Shown here: positions 12,979-22,629 of the stretch, one piece after another
Layout: every line of letters starts with the position of its first letter
Numbering within the stretch: the first letter of the stretch is position 1
Assembly: GCA_963669155.1 (NCBI GenBank)
Contig: OZ022583.1
Coordinates: 17,180,805 to 17,244,804 of the forward strand
Direction of reading: 5' to 3'
From: Arbacia lixula
Taxonomy: Eukaryota > Echinodermata > Echinoidea > Arbacioida > Arbaciidae
DNA length: 64,000 nucleotides
Notes under the pieces: model-generated
Databases searched by the model: none
Told to the model about the DNA's origin: nothing
What the model saw: only the letters and a program-made list of their open reading frames with translations
Translations under genes and position numbers: made by a program

Positions 12979-15900
12979 CGGTTGGACGGTGGCCTTGTTA
13001 TTACACGTTGAAACATTCTGCAGTGGTTAAACCACGCACCCTCAAAAACTATTTTTAGGACGTCATGGTCCTTTTGGAAGGCCTCGAATTTAAATCTAAT
13101 AACTTAGGCCAGCCTTAGAGTTTTACAGCTTTCGACGGCAAATTTTTACGGTGTCATCTCTAATCTAGCTTTGCAGATTATGACGCAGTGTGACATCAAA
13201 GCTGCACGACATGGCTATAGATAGTTAGATCACTAGATGCCGAACACATGTGAGAAACACATGCACAGGTATATATAGGAAAGAGAGAGAGAAAGAGAGA
13301 GAGAAAGAGGGAGAGAGAGAGAGAGAGGGGGGAGGGCAGAAAGGGGGTGGAGGGTGATACATAGCGCGTGTGAATGTTTGAGTACATAATATATACACGT
13401 ATAACTATTTCGTCTATCGCTTGCTATTTTTGCAAGCGACATATTGAGAACGAATGCTGCATTTTAAGTTTTAAAAAAATCCAGAGGCCTTAATTAATTG
13501 ATTAATTCGTGCACGACTTTAGTGTAGTGTCCCTAGCCAAGAATCGCGATCATTTTTAGAGTCAGAAGCTCATACCCATGGCAATGTATGACGTCGGATG
13601 GATCATTTAATTTCTGTTGAGTCTCTTTCCAATTTGTCATGTTTGTGTGAAAGGATTATGGATGATTTTAGTTGGGCACCCATCTAGAAATGACGCAGAA
13701 GTTAACGTCAACTCAATAATATTTATTTTCAAGCTATGTGGGACCAAGAGGTATCCTGACAATTTGATGTAGCAGATTAAATCTAAATTAAACAACATTG
13801 GAACGGCTTAAATGTTTTATGACAATCAGCGCAAAAATAAATTGATTAAATATGCGAATTGTAGCACTCGGGCTCACAAATGCGAGTAACGACCAAGGTT
13901 TGACTAATTTATCGGAACGAAACAGACAATGCGACCATATTTTTGATAAACTAAGATCATGTTTATGACCTTTAATCCTTTAAATATGATTTAAAGAAGG
14001 TTATCTACTGATCTAGGGGCCATTGTGAATAATCAGAGCTATGCCAAGGAAGATTCGACCCAGACCGTGAGTACAGGTATAGACGTGGGTGTTTATTATG
14101 CACCTTGGCAACTCAAACACACAGCGACTAGAATAGCTCGCTGGTACTCGAAGAAAACATGAGCTTAATCATCCTCTTCCTCCACGAGGAACCATCTCAC
14201 TGTGGGGTACTTCCGGGTGCCCCGTATACGCGGCTACCGAATCTCGCCTGTACAACTGACAGGAATTCATAAGGCCTCTTTTATGCGCCATGTGGTTGTG
14301 TTTGATCCAGTGATACACACGAACCACATAGAACAGTAAGTACCTTGCCCCTGGAATAGTGAATGGAATCAACAGTGCTCCAGCTATTGAGTGGACCAGT
14401 GACCTTGGGAGAACCTCGAAATGCTACGCAGCTTTTATTACATGTCCTACCGACAAAGATGTCACGAAGCGTCGTATTTTCCCCCCTAGGGACCCTTGTT
14501 ACCGTTTGATGATATCGCGAATTTCTATACCTTTCGTTTTGCGATTTTTTTCGGAGATGGGGGATGGTACGGGTATAGGAGAGGGGACCAGAGAAGTGAC
14601 ATGAAAAAAGAAATGAGAAGAGATGCGATGAAAGTAATGGAAAGGAGGGAATAGAAGATATGGGATTAGTTGAGGACAGGGCGACGTGAGAGAGCTCTAG
14701 GACGACAGACACGCAAAACATAATAATAGCAGTCCCTGGAAACTTCACAAAGACCTTGTTGTGAAGACCCGTTGACCCCAAATCATCATACAGGCGATAT
14801 CACTAATACGGAATATAATCTGAGCAGTAATCCCTCTCGATTGAATCAAACGACCTTACCTTCGTCAAGCTTTTAAAGAAAATCCCCCCGTTTCCAACCC
14901 ACTCTTTTTAAGGACTTTTGATTTAGAAGTGACCAATGGCGTACACGGATACTTTTCAGGATGCTTTCAGCAGGTTGGAAAGCATAGGGTGCTGGAGAGA
15001 TATTCCCCCTAGACCCGGCCGTAAATAGTCTGAGTCACGGCTTCGGCACTCTGCGCCCTCTGATATGCACCATCTTAATAAGTCGCTCTGGATGACGGGC
15101 ACTCCTCGTGACCCGCCAGTTGATTAGTAGAGCTAGTCTCAAAAAAGGCGCTAAATCCATTTCCACAATTGTAGAGAAAAACTAACTTCTTTGTCTGACT
15201 TTGTCTGTTAAGGCGCCTATGCGGACTACAAATTGGCAACATTTCAATCCTGCTTGTCTAAATCGTACTCCCTACTGCAAGCTTTGTAGTTATTCAACAT
15301 GAACAACATCCTGGTAGTAATAACTTTAAAAGTCAATTTCAATGAGAATGGATTTAGTGCTGTTTTGAAAAGGGCTTCTTATTTCGGGCTTACTCCGAGC
15401 AAAGAAACATTACTCTGTCAAAGGATACCCTGGTAAGAGGGTTTGACGTGCAGAGTTAAGGTGTGTAGCGATAAGAATCGGGAGAACTGTGCGGTTCATG
15501 TTAAGGCTTTCTTCAGTAGAGAAGGGGAACACCATAATATCTTGGAATCAGGAAGCGCGAAACATTCACAGTGCGCACCCCGAAGTCCCCAAAGCAACAG
15601 CAGCAGACGATGCAGGGTTGTTTCGACGATCAATTTTGTGCGCAGACAAACATCAATGCTTCCCAAAACAACTGTCGCTCTTCGAGAAGGTTCTCGATTT
15701 GTTTTGCCAATATAAATTCTCGAGTTAGCTTGAGGTACGTGATGATCAACTTGAGGTCAATCAACAAACAAAACGTAGGCGTTTCAGCTAGAGTGTTCTA
15801 CAGAGCTCGAATTAAATGGCGTTAACTATATTCTGATGACCTCTGTATGAGCTATTGATGCATTTTCGCACCATTAATACACGCAAATCCTATAGATCAG

Positions 15901-17607
15901 CAATTGTCCTGGTGTACCAAGAGTTAAGACGGGTCCCACCTTCTTTGTCCCGTAACGGTAAGTCGAGGAAGGACTAATGTGTATCCCTCGCATCATGAGA
16001 GACAGCTGGGGAATGTGATTCACCGGCATGACAGATGCGGGGTCGTCACTCCTATGACGCTACCGGCCCGGGGCCAGGGTGAAAGAAACAGAACACTGGG
16101 GATAATGAAGTATAAAAGGAAGGAGAGAAGTTACGGAGAACGAGAGAGAAATAGATATCGAAAGCATTAAGATAGCAAGAGAGATAGAAAGAAGGTTAGA
16201 GAGAGGGAAAAGGGAGGGGGAGAGGTGGGAGAGGTAGAGGAGAGAGAGGGGATAGAGTTTGGAGCAGGAGGGAGATGGGTGACACTGTCTGAGATCCGTC
16301 ATCATCCATTAAGGCCACCATTTTGGCGGAAGACAGCGATGAGTCGTCTGTGCGCAGACAGTGCACTAATCCTATCATTAAGAACTCTTTGAAAGTTGAT
16401 ACCCAGCTCCGCTCCATTAGAACCTTATTCGTTGGATCTCCTAAAACGAATCTTTCCTATTACTCATGACGTGCGATTCTGATACGATACCAGTTTGACA
16501 GAAGAACCAGTTTCTTTATTAACTCCGTAAATATTTAATGTCAAAATAGAGCGGAATATATTTGTTTTTCTAAAAAGAAGACACATTTAAAATATATATC
16601 TTGCACAATGAACTGTGGAAACACATTCTCAGGAGCATTATAGATTGATCACGTTAGTTTAATAGAACTATTTATCCTTTAGCTGAACAACTTTCTCATC
16701 CTAAACATGCATCCCTAAACTAAGTGCGTCTAGAAATCTGAAAAACAAACTAATCCGGTAAGGCTAACCGACTTAAAACTAGTGCTTCGTCATCTCGATC
16801 GGCGTGCTGGTCCGCGTGACCAGAAGAGGAAACTGTATAAGCTGTATCCTCATGATCCTCGGCGGGTTCTCGAACCCTGTTTGCGGCCCCCTATAGTCTG
16901 CAACCCACCATGCCCATGGACTATGGTTTGAGAGGATGCTCATGCCATCTCTTCCCTCCATCTTCCATCTGTCATGTCTGTAGACAACATTTAGTTCGCT
17001 CATTATTTCACCTACCACTGCTACCAAGCTCAACACCTTGTGCAACTGTTCGTGGCGAAACGAATCTTAAGCTTGCCTTTACATTTTTAAAGGTTCTTAC
17101 GCCACTGACACGAAGACATACTGACTTGGAAGGATGAGGTGAGGGCCCCTTCTCAGGTTATTACCCCAACAATGTCTCGGGCTTGTCCTTGTCATGTTAG
17201 AGCTTTTGACTCTACTGAAAATGAAGAAGGGAGGATGTGGAAGGGTGAGGTGGGGGAACCTCCTTCGGTGATTAGCCCGGCAATGGTCTGACATGTCGCC
17301 TCCTGTTTACGACATTGGGCAACACTTAACTCGCTCACCTTAAGTACAGTATAAATGCACGGAGAGGGTAACTTTACACCGTCCTTCCCTGCCTAAGAAG
17401 AAACTGACAGGCACATTAAAGGTCAAAATGCCTAAATGGGTGGGAAAGGAAAGCCTTGAATTTTGCTGCTCTCCAGTAGCCCCTCTGCATCACGCGTCGT
17501 CTGCGTGACTTAGAAAGCCCATCTGACGCGGTCAAAATACTTCCCGGGTTCCTCTATATTTAGAACAACCCCCAAATGGACTAATATGCATCCTCGCCAA
17601 GTATGGG

Positions 17608-17656
<49 letters not shown>

Positions 17657-20600
17657 GAGAGAGTGAAACCTCGTCATCAGAAGCGGTGTAGATGACGAAG
17701 TTATTTATAGGACGCTAGCCAAGAAGATGACGGGTTTTCTACTTTGGAGTTCAGAAGGTGAGTTTTGTCAGAAGCGAGTTTTAAGCGTCGGCACAATCTG
17801 CGTGCTGACGACTTTGAAAACCTTATAGCAAAAAAGGTGGTGGATGGGCGGGAAGAGGGAGGGCTGGGAGTGGAAGGTGGTCAGCCTCAATGCGAGATGT
17901 TCCATGTGGGTATCTCTTCTGCATTAAACTTTAATTTAATGATATGACGCACTATTCACATGTCTTCAAGACTTCCTGTTGGAGCTACCACGTAGTCACT
18001 CTATATCCGTGTGAAAAACGTGAGCACAGTATAAGTATTTCGTTTGGAACCTTCAGCGTCGGATGAAATGATTCCCTGAGAGATTGGCATGTATTACTGG
18101 TACAAGAAGATGAGGAAGTAGGGCACAAAAGGGGCTAGCGTAATTCATTTATTAATGGAAGCAGTATGCAAGATGACAAACCAAACCGGATGGGATTTCA
18201 ATGAAACCTGGGATGAGCTCTGCTGGATATATTTTTTTTTTTACAAAGTAACTCGTCTTACGTCTTATTATGTCGATTATCTTGCTGGATTCTTTTTTAT
18301 TTTTACCAAGTGTGACGAAGCAAATGAGTAAGGAAGAACAGATCAAAGGTTTTCCAGAAGTATTACGAAGGTCAACTTCTTTGCCTCCTCGTCTCACGTT
18401 GATCGTAACTCCTCATCACTGAGGAAATGCGTTTTAACTCCTCCTTAAATCTCTATTTAATAAACGATATTCTCTAAGCATTTCAGTTTGAAGTACTTGA
18501 CTGCAGCACGAGGCATTGTTACAGTAGGTTAGTTTTCGTTTTTGAAAGGAGTACAAAGACATATAATATATTATGTAAGGGGAGGTTATATGGCTATGTT
18601 TATATATGTTTATATGATTCTGGTATTTTAATTATAAATGCTTCACTGTAAACAACCATTTGAAAACAAAGTTTATATAAAATGAAGGAGAAACAACTGG
18701 ATTCTATCCAGCAAGAGAATTGTCATTAAACATGCGGCACGACGTGTTCATTTCAGGAAAGGGAACTTAATCAACTCTAATGAGTGAAGCTGATCCAATA
18801 TTAGGGCACGCCTTAATCCCATGCTAAGAGAGGTGGAGACCATAAAATACATTTACTGATTTCTAGTGTTTTTCTAAGTTTGTTTTTCATGCTTTCGATA
18901 TCAAACGTAATTTTCTTTAAAATGTTTTGTCATTTTACCTATATATATTCGTGTCAAATATTGTAACAGTTGTCATCATTAATGCTAAGGTCATTACCAA
19001 ATCATGTCATAAACGCTTATTGATTTATTACTATCATGCTCGATTACATAAGCAAAGTCATATCAACGACAAACGTATAGAACAAGGATTGACAAGAACG
19101 GAACATAATCAAAACATTCTTTGCCAAGAATTAAAAGCTGTAATAGATTTTGTCAGTCTTGAATGGAGTGACATCAATCAAATCTGTTCATATCACCTCA
19201 TGAGTGGTAAATACGCTTTTCCCCATTAATGGGACAAATATCTGTTGTGACAATTGTGTAACATTAAATCAAATTTATTGAAACAGCTGTTTGACGAAGC
19301 TTGAAACTGTTAGCAACTGACCTAAACTTTGGGTTTCTAGGTTATTGTTCTTGATAAATTTCGCCCGCAAATTCTGGTCATGAGCCCAATTGGAATGACA
19401 TTTTATAAGTAATGTACTTCCTAATCATAACCAAATCAAACAAAATCGTTTAGAGATGAGAGCAGGGAGTAAATGGAGGGAAGTCATAACGAATCATGAT
19501 CCAGTGTGCGTAAACTTTACAAAATCCAGTGACAATCGACGGGGTTCCTTTAGCTTAACACCATATAAAAATAATGTGTTTTCACTTTCAACCTCATTGT
19601 ATAATCATTACAAATTTGGCCCCGAAAGAGCAATATAAAGTGAAAACAAAGAAACACCGAGGGAACAGAAGAAAATAAACCAATAATGTATGCCTCTTTC
19701 AAATTTATTTCTCATCAAAATGGTAGGGGCCTCGTTTCTTGGACGTGCCAATAAAACGTGTGATTCACAAGGCTCGTGAATGAGGGGTACCCTATTCGTC
19801 TTGCCAACCTTTTGTTCTAGCATCACCAGAAACGAAAATAGAGGAACACGATGTGACTTGGCAACCAGACAAGAAGAAGTGGTGAGATAACGGTGAGATA
19901 AAACATGCTGGCCTTAATTTTAACGGGTGTTTGGTATGTACACGGCCCCACCACACCTAAGAAATTGCTTTGAGTGACGGAAAACAGAGCATTGTGCTCG
20001 AACGAAAGGACAGGTTTCTTAATCATAGTTGTTTTCATGATTATATAAAATATGCTTTATAGAGTAAAGTAAATCCTCCGCGGACCAATTTAAAGTATAG
20101 GGTATACAAAAAATAGACAGCCGTTCACAGTCTGCATTCCGCGGGTTTGAAAAAATAGAGAAGTCGTATTCTCATGATCCTCAGTGGGTTCCCGAACCCT
20201 GTCTGCTGTCCATCATGGACTCTCGTGAAATGGGACCTTTGATGAGGAATTTTTCCGGCGTTACTATTTCCCCTTACGGTATTTCAATCTTTCATTTGAT
20301 GAACATGATTTTGTTTGCATCAGCAGTACAATCAAATGCCATTCATAGTGTAACATTTTATCTGACTCCAGGCGAAGCTTTATTCAAACAATCATCATTC
20401 TTATTCCGTTTCACGGATTATTTACGTCCCCAGTATTCTTTGTCACAGCCTGTTCTGGTAGACCAAAGTGATTCCGCTGATAATTGAATTAATCCCTTGC
20501 ACTTTGATTAAAGAATATCCTTTGCAGCACGCGGCGGGGGGAGGGGGGGGGGGGGTCTAATCATCGCCAATCAGGGCCCGACTGACTCAGCTGCCTATTA

Positions 20601-21883
20601 GCCCTCCACCAATGGGAGTCGTCCTTCTAAAACAATGAGCAGGGTGATGATTATGACCCAAATCTTGTATAACAAGACAATTCATTAACAGTTCCGCTGA
20701 GGGGAAATCGCCCCCGCAGTACGCTAACCATGCTAACTGTGAACGGGTATGTATATTCCTACGTGCCTAATTATATTAGGACAAGCAAGGACTTCATTAT
20801 ATTGCAGAATTAACACGTGGACAATGTTGTTCTAACAAAAGACAATGTAATTCCCTTAATGGATTGTCATATAATGAAGGTATTCGTGAAGGAATCGTGA
20901 ACGATTATGCAAGATCTGTTTTGACTGTTTCCGAAACTCTACAAACTGATTGAGAGTTTGAGGCTTCAACGTTAACGTACATGACGTCTTTTTGCTGGAA
21001 TCTATTATACACTGGCAATAAATTTAATCGTGCTTTCTCTAGAGGATATATAAGCATAGGCGCCTATAACATACCAAATATTCAGCACGAGTTATGCAAC
21101 ATCATCAAATAAACAAATCGAGATATTCGTTCTTTATCATGCTGAATTGAATGTACAAGAACATAATTTGAAGCAAATCTACTGAGCAGACACGCCCCAA
21201 AATGAGATTAGAATCTTTGAAGGACCTCGTTACTTAAAGGCAAGTTAATGAGTCGCATATCCTCTTGGACAAGTACCTCAAAAAGTGCGTGTTACTCCCA
21301 ACCAACATTTACCATCACGGAGGAAGAAGCACACATAGCTACATTAAGGATTCTTAGAAGTTAAGGGTGACTTCGAGTCCCAGTAACCCATGAAGAATTG
21401 TGGGGTTCTCCCCTTTTATTAAGACCGGATGCTACCTATTCCAGTGGCATCCTTGTGGTGGACCTGCACATTACGTGACTTAAGACAACAAGGGACAGTC
21501 TTAACCGTTAGATGTATAAAATGTATTCACATGTTTTAATTAACCAGTATGCTTTTGCCAGGTCTCCTTGCATATCGACTTTCAAATGTGGCAAGTAACA
21601 AAATACGTAATGAGTTGTTCCTGTAAACTAAATGCTTTTGACACTTTTCAAGCAATAAGGACGGAATTATGAGATTACTTTCTATAGAAACTTTATGCCT
21701 ACTCCAGAGATACATGCATGTGGACGTTGCAATTTAAACATTAAATCAATTGGTTTATGTTTATTTACACATGCAATCAATCAAGTAAAATACAATTTGT
21801 TCAGCCGCCGAAGACAACTTACCTAGACCCTCTTCGCAAACAATGGCTAACGTCGCCAAACATAGCAAAATCTGTAAATTCAT
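1033..21883 (-). CDS. Secreted, GPI-type alpha-carbonic anhydrase with a Gly/Asn/Trp-rich insert (whole coding span, spliced)
   Basis: This is an alpha-class carbonic anhydrase, which catalyses CO2 + H2O to HCO3- + H+ with a zinc ion. Coding order on the minus strand is 21883-21823, 9173-9141, 8703-8125, 7663-7518, 7034-6942, then 5646-5580 or 5491-5422, then 2089-1929 and 1299-1033. All introns are GT-AG and the phases fit, giving 468 or 469 aa. Visible landmarks: signal peptide 1-16; QSPINI 49-54; insert about 83-215; NNGHT with the proton-shuttle His 223; QLHFHWG with zinc ligands His 250 and His 252; GSEHT with Glu 262 and His 263; LHLVHY with the third ligand His 275; SLTTPNC with the gatekeeper Thr 357 (6a numbering). 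Cys 44 and Cys 361 match the disulfide pair of CA IV-type enzymes. The C terminus (NSSGAMSP plus a 13-residue hydrophobic run) looks like a GPI signal. Catalytic residues all look intact, so I expect activity at the cell surface or in matrix. The insert suggests a skeletal or biomineral role, which is inference. Usual GPI-type CAs are near 300 aa, so the insert explains the extra length. Confidence 0.95.
1452..1600 (+). repeat. Minisatellite with unit ending TATGTACGAAAGCAA
   Basis: The phrase (G)ACTATGTACGAAAGCAA, usually preceded by GTTTTGAAGAAA, recurs about four times at spacings of roughly 35-60 bp within intron 7. The last unit is diverged (CTTGTAAACGAAAGCAA). Confidence 0.75.
1760..1851 (+). 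mobile_element. TTAA-bounded mini-MITE, copy A (intron 7)
   Basis: The element starts and ends in TTAA and shares the internal core CTGCTCTATGGGATCTGTG with the copies at 25,869, 33,240, 33,354 (inverted) and 39,117. Its end lies 77 nt inside the intron from the exon 7 donor. TTAA target sites are the hallmark of the piggyBac superfamily; the assignment is inferred from that alone. Confidence 0.6.
1929..2089 (-). CDS. Carbonic anhydrase exon 7 (SLTTPNC catalytic segment)
   Basis: The acceptor is TTTGCAG and the donor CAA|GTGAGT. Entry is phase 1, completing a Gly codon, and exit is phase 0. The 54 codons include [15 protein letters not shown], then SLTTPNC and VTW. The first Thr of LTT is the Thr 199 equivalent, the Cys of PNC matches the Cys 203 partner of CA IV, and NGS is a glycosylation sequon. 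Either alternative exon 6 joins this exon in frame. Confidence 0.96.
2090..5421 (-). other. Intron 6 of the carbonic anhydrase gene
   Basis: This is about 3.3 kb of AT-leaning sequence. I looked for a third copy of the NPAF-type alternative exon and found none. An open frame of 125 codons at 3666-4043 has no recognisable domain. No clear repeat family is visible. Confidence 0.8.
5422..5491 (-). CDS. Carbonic anhydrase alternative exon 6b
   Basis: The exon is 70 nt with phase 0 in and phase 1 out. Its acceptor has a strong pyrimidine tract ending CCCTCACAG and its donor is AAGG|GTAAGT. It encodes 23 residues plus a split Gly, including NPAFDPLLD and VKFKG. By position it is the surface helix after the VLGFFIM strand (about residues 150-170 of CA II, before the LLPE segment). 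It is homologous to exon 6a, which lies 88 nt upstream in the transcript. Confidence 0.92.
5580..5646 (-). CDS. Carbonic anhydrase alternative exon 6a
   Basis: The exon is 67 nt with phase 0 in and phase 1 out. Its acceptor is CCCAATTTGTAG behind a pyrimidine tract and its donor is AATG|GTGAGT. It encodes 22 residues plus a split Gly, including [10 protein letters not shown] and VRLNG, with about 10 of 23 positions identical to exon 6b. If 6a were spliced to 6b the frame would read GGC TAG TGA, an immediate stop. Skipping both shifts exon 7 out of frame. Exactly one of the two must be used. Confidence 0.9.
5796..6594 (+). repeat. Very long (ACT)n trinucleotide array in intron 5
   Basis: This is about 800 bp dominated by ACT/TAC triplets, with short interruptions such as the recurring ATTTTTA(C/T)TACTAATACTG phrase and a CTG/TTG-rich break near 6250-6370. 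On the transcript strand it reads (AGU)n. It ends about 150 nt upstream of exon 6a. The open frames across it are artefacts of the repeat. Confidence 0.97.
6942..7034 (-). CDS. Carbonic anhydrase exon 5 (third zinc histidine)
   Basis: The exon is 93 nt, phase 0 at both ends, with acceptor ATACCATCAG and donor ATCATG|GTAAGT. It starts exactly at LHLVHYN, whose first His (275) is the third zinc ligand, and continues with [14 protein letters not shown], a very conserved CA strand. Junction AAE|LHLVH and a 93-nt exon at this point match the layout I recall for vertebrate alpha-CA genes. Confidence 0.97.
7518..7663 (-). CDS. Carbonic anhydrase exon 4 (two zinc histidines)
   Basis: The acceptor is GTTGACCCTGCAG and the donor GCAGAG|GTGAGA. 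Entry is phase 1 (completing Leu 225) and exit is phase 0. It encodes 49 residues including [10 protein letters not shown] (His 250 and His 252 bind zinc) and [15 protein letters not shown] (Glu 262 and His 263 match Glu 106 and His 107 of CA II). Confidence 0.97.
7705..7795 (-). mobile_element. TTAA-bounded mini-MITE, copy B (intron 3)
   Basis: The 91-bp element has TTAA at both ends and inverted ends TTAACTCTTCATGCGCC and, from the other side, TTAACCCATTGTGTGG. Read on the minus strand it carries the GCTGCTCT core shared with the other copies. It stops only 41 nt upstream of exon 4, next to where the branch point should be. Confidence 0.65.
7989..8036 (+). repeat. (GT)n microsatellite in intron 3
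   Basis: This is a nearly pure GT run of about 45 bp with one TATG interruption. It lies 90-135 nt downstream of the exon 3 donor in transcript order. Confidence 0.9.
8125..8703 (-). CDS. Carbonic anhydrase exon 3 (QSPINI, Gly/Asn/Trp-rich insert, NNGHT)
   Basis: The acceptor is CCTCACTCACAG and the donor ACGT|GTGAGT; phase is 1 in and 1 out. It encodes residues 32-224. The order is [26 protein letters not shown], then a roughly 130-residue insert. The insert holds a poly-Gly block (about 86-113, with N, P and R), a Trp/Asn/Gly block (114-163, eight Trp) and an Asn/Pro/Ser linker (164-215). The CA fold resumes at [10 protein letters not shown]. Both flanks align well to alpha-CA, so the insert lies inside the catalytic domain, in the loop region before the proton-shuttle histidine. 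Confidence 0.96.
8460..8527 (-). repeat. Coding (GGN)n triplet repeat encoding poly-Gly
   Basis: The plus strand shows a run of CCG with a few CCA, ACG and TTG variants. On the coding strand it gives 11 consecutive Gly and the flanking Gly/Asn/Val residues of the insert. Its length is likely to vary between individuals, which is inference from triplet-repeat behaviour. Confidence 0.9.
9141..9173 (-). CDS. Carbonic anhydrase exon 2 (33-nt micro-exon)
   Basis: The acceptor is CTTCCCTTCAG and the donor CTCG|GTAAGC; phase is 1 in and 1 out. It encodes [10 protein letters not shown] between two split Gly codons. The W-x-Y...GP..W pattern continuing into exon 3 (GPENW) is the standard start of the mature alpha-CA fold, which supports this small exon even though it is short. 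Confidence 0.92.
9390..9530 (+). repeat. (GA)n microsatellite
   Basis: This is about 140 bp of almost uninterrupted GA with AAAG and GGGA variants. It sits in intron 1 about 220 bp from exon 2. Open frames rich in Arg/Glu or Leu/Ser here are repeat artefacts. Confidence 0.95.
12110..12210 (+). repeat. (CT)n / (CTGT)n imperfect microsatellite
   Basis: A CT-rich tract with CCCCCC and TCTGTCTG variants inside intron 1. Confidence 0.85.
12939..12977 (+). repeat. (TG)n microsatellite
   Basis: A pure TG run of about 38 bp in intron 1. Confidence 0.92.
13279..13331 (+). repeat. (GA)n microsatellite
   Basis: An imperfect GA run of about 50 bp followed by a G-rich stretch, in intron 1. Confidence 0.88.
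16847..16885 (+). repeat. Short dispersed repeat, copy 1
   Basis: The phrases CTCATGATCCTC, GGGTTCTCGAACCCTGT and TTGC recur with few changes at 20,167-20,210 in the same orientation. The hyphenated palindrome GGGTTC..GAACCC is in both. The family is not recognised. Confidence 0.6.
17128..17296 (+). repeat. Diverged two-copy tandem duplication
   Basis: Two segments about 110 bp apart share a GGRTGAGGTGRGGG start, then CCTTC..GTATTA-like spacing and CC..CAATG(T/G)TCT. The same ancestor shows in the minus-strand translations as [16 protein letters not shown] and [17 protein letters not shown] do not regard it as coding. Confidence 0.55.
17611..17665 (+). repeat. (GA)n microsatellite
   Basis: A GA run of about 50 bp with few interruptions, in intron 1. 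Confidence 0.93.
20167..20210 (+). repeat. Short dispersed repeat, copy 2
   Basis: Partner of 16,847-16,885 with the same order of phrases: CTCATGATCCTC, GGGTTCCCGAACCCTGT and CTGC. Similarity fades on both sides. Confidence 0.6.
21823..21883 (-). CDS. Carbonic anhydrase exon 1 (start codon and signal peptide)
   Basis: The ATG at 21883-21881 opens [16 protein letters not shown], a short polar start with a hydrophobic core and small residues, typical of a cleavable signal peptide. EEGL and the donor CTAG|GTAAGT follow. Exit phase 1 joins exon 2 to make Gly. The base at -3 is A, a favourable start context, and no other ATG occurs upstream in the leader. The distance to exon 2 is large, so the link rests on phase, signal peptide and promoter rather than on a family motif. 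Confidence 0.8.
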
Positions 21884-22243
21884 GATGATCGGTTTCTCAG
21901 TTAGCGCCCAGCGCTCGAAGTTTCACAAAATGCTTTCAGGAGACTCAACAAAACAGTTCGTTACAGAAAGAATGGATTCGATTCTTCAAGAATGACCAGC
22001 ACTCTGAAGAAGGGAATGAAAGTAAAGACTCGATCTCCTAAAAGTGTCCAACTCGTTCGGCTTGTCGGGTTCCACCTGGGAAAACGGCACTCTTAACAAA
22101 GCAAGCTTGAAGAGTCCGGGGATATTTCCGACACAATGGAACCAAGTGGAAAGTCCCTCCACAAAAACAGACAGTCGTGGTGGTGTGCAGCCACTCCTCG
22201 AACGAGTTCTGACAAAACTTAAAATAATGGTGGTAATTATACT
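21884..22243 (-). other. Predicted 5' untranslated leader
   Basis: This is about 360 nt between the predicted initiator and the start codon. There is no ATG on the transcript strand anywhere in it, which is unlikely by chance over this length and fits a true leader. An intron inside the leader cannot be excluded. Confidence 0.6.
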
Positions 22244-22329
22244 GACGATGTCGGGGTTCCAGGGGTTTATATGGCTGCGCCCGTCAGGGAGGGCTTCCGC
22301 GCATTGCGTACAAGGTGTGCGCTGATTGG
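22243..22329 (-). promoter_or_regulatory. Core promoter: CCAAT box, TATAAA and initiator
   Basis: On the minus strand CCAATCAGC has its CCAAT at 22,329-22,325, TATAAA is at 22,271-22,266, and TCAGTA has its A at 22,243. Relative to that A, TATA begins at -28 and CCAAT at about -86, which are the classical distances. CCAATCAG is the preferred NF-Y form. The arrangement faces the carbonic anhydrase exon 1. Confidence 0.7.
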
Positions 22330-22592
22330 TCGAAAGATTTGCAGACTTGAGCTCACTTTCCCCCCTCGCCCCCCTTGCTGTCCTTCCTCGTACATATGCA
22401 CGGGTGCTGTGTTGCTGTGGCTTGGTCGGTCTATCCTCGGGTGAGAATGACGCAGCCCCCTCGGGCCGCTCGCCGCCCTTTAGTTGCTCTTGCTTCTAAA
22501 TCGATATGATACCCGCCGGGCGGAAAGGATGATTTTCGGCTATTTTTAGAGCGCCCGGGTATAGGCAAGGCAACCATGCGGATGCATGTGAT

Positions 22593-22593
<1 letters not shown>

Positions 22594-22626
<33 letters not shown>
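22594..22626 (+). repeat. (GT)n microsatellite upstream of the promoter
   Basis: A GT run of about 32 bp, about 350 bp upstream of the predicted transcription start, beside a GC-rich stretch (22,430-22,560). Confidence 0.9.
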
Positions 22627-22629
22627 GTG

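Larger units (their letters stand above)
9174..21822 (-). other. Intron 1 of the carbonic anhydrase gene (about 12.6 kb)
   Basis: The donor is CTAG|GTAAGT and the acceptor CTTCCCTTCAG. The intron separates the signal-peptide exon from the catalytic exons. It holds several (GA)n/(CT)n and (TG)n tracts, a short dispersed repeat pair (16,847 and 20,167), a diverged tandem duplication (17,128-17,296) and a G-run near 20,536. I see no embedded gene. Its length leaves room for enhancers, but none can be identified by eye. Confidence 0.85.
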
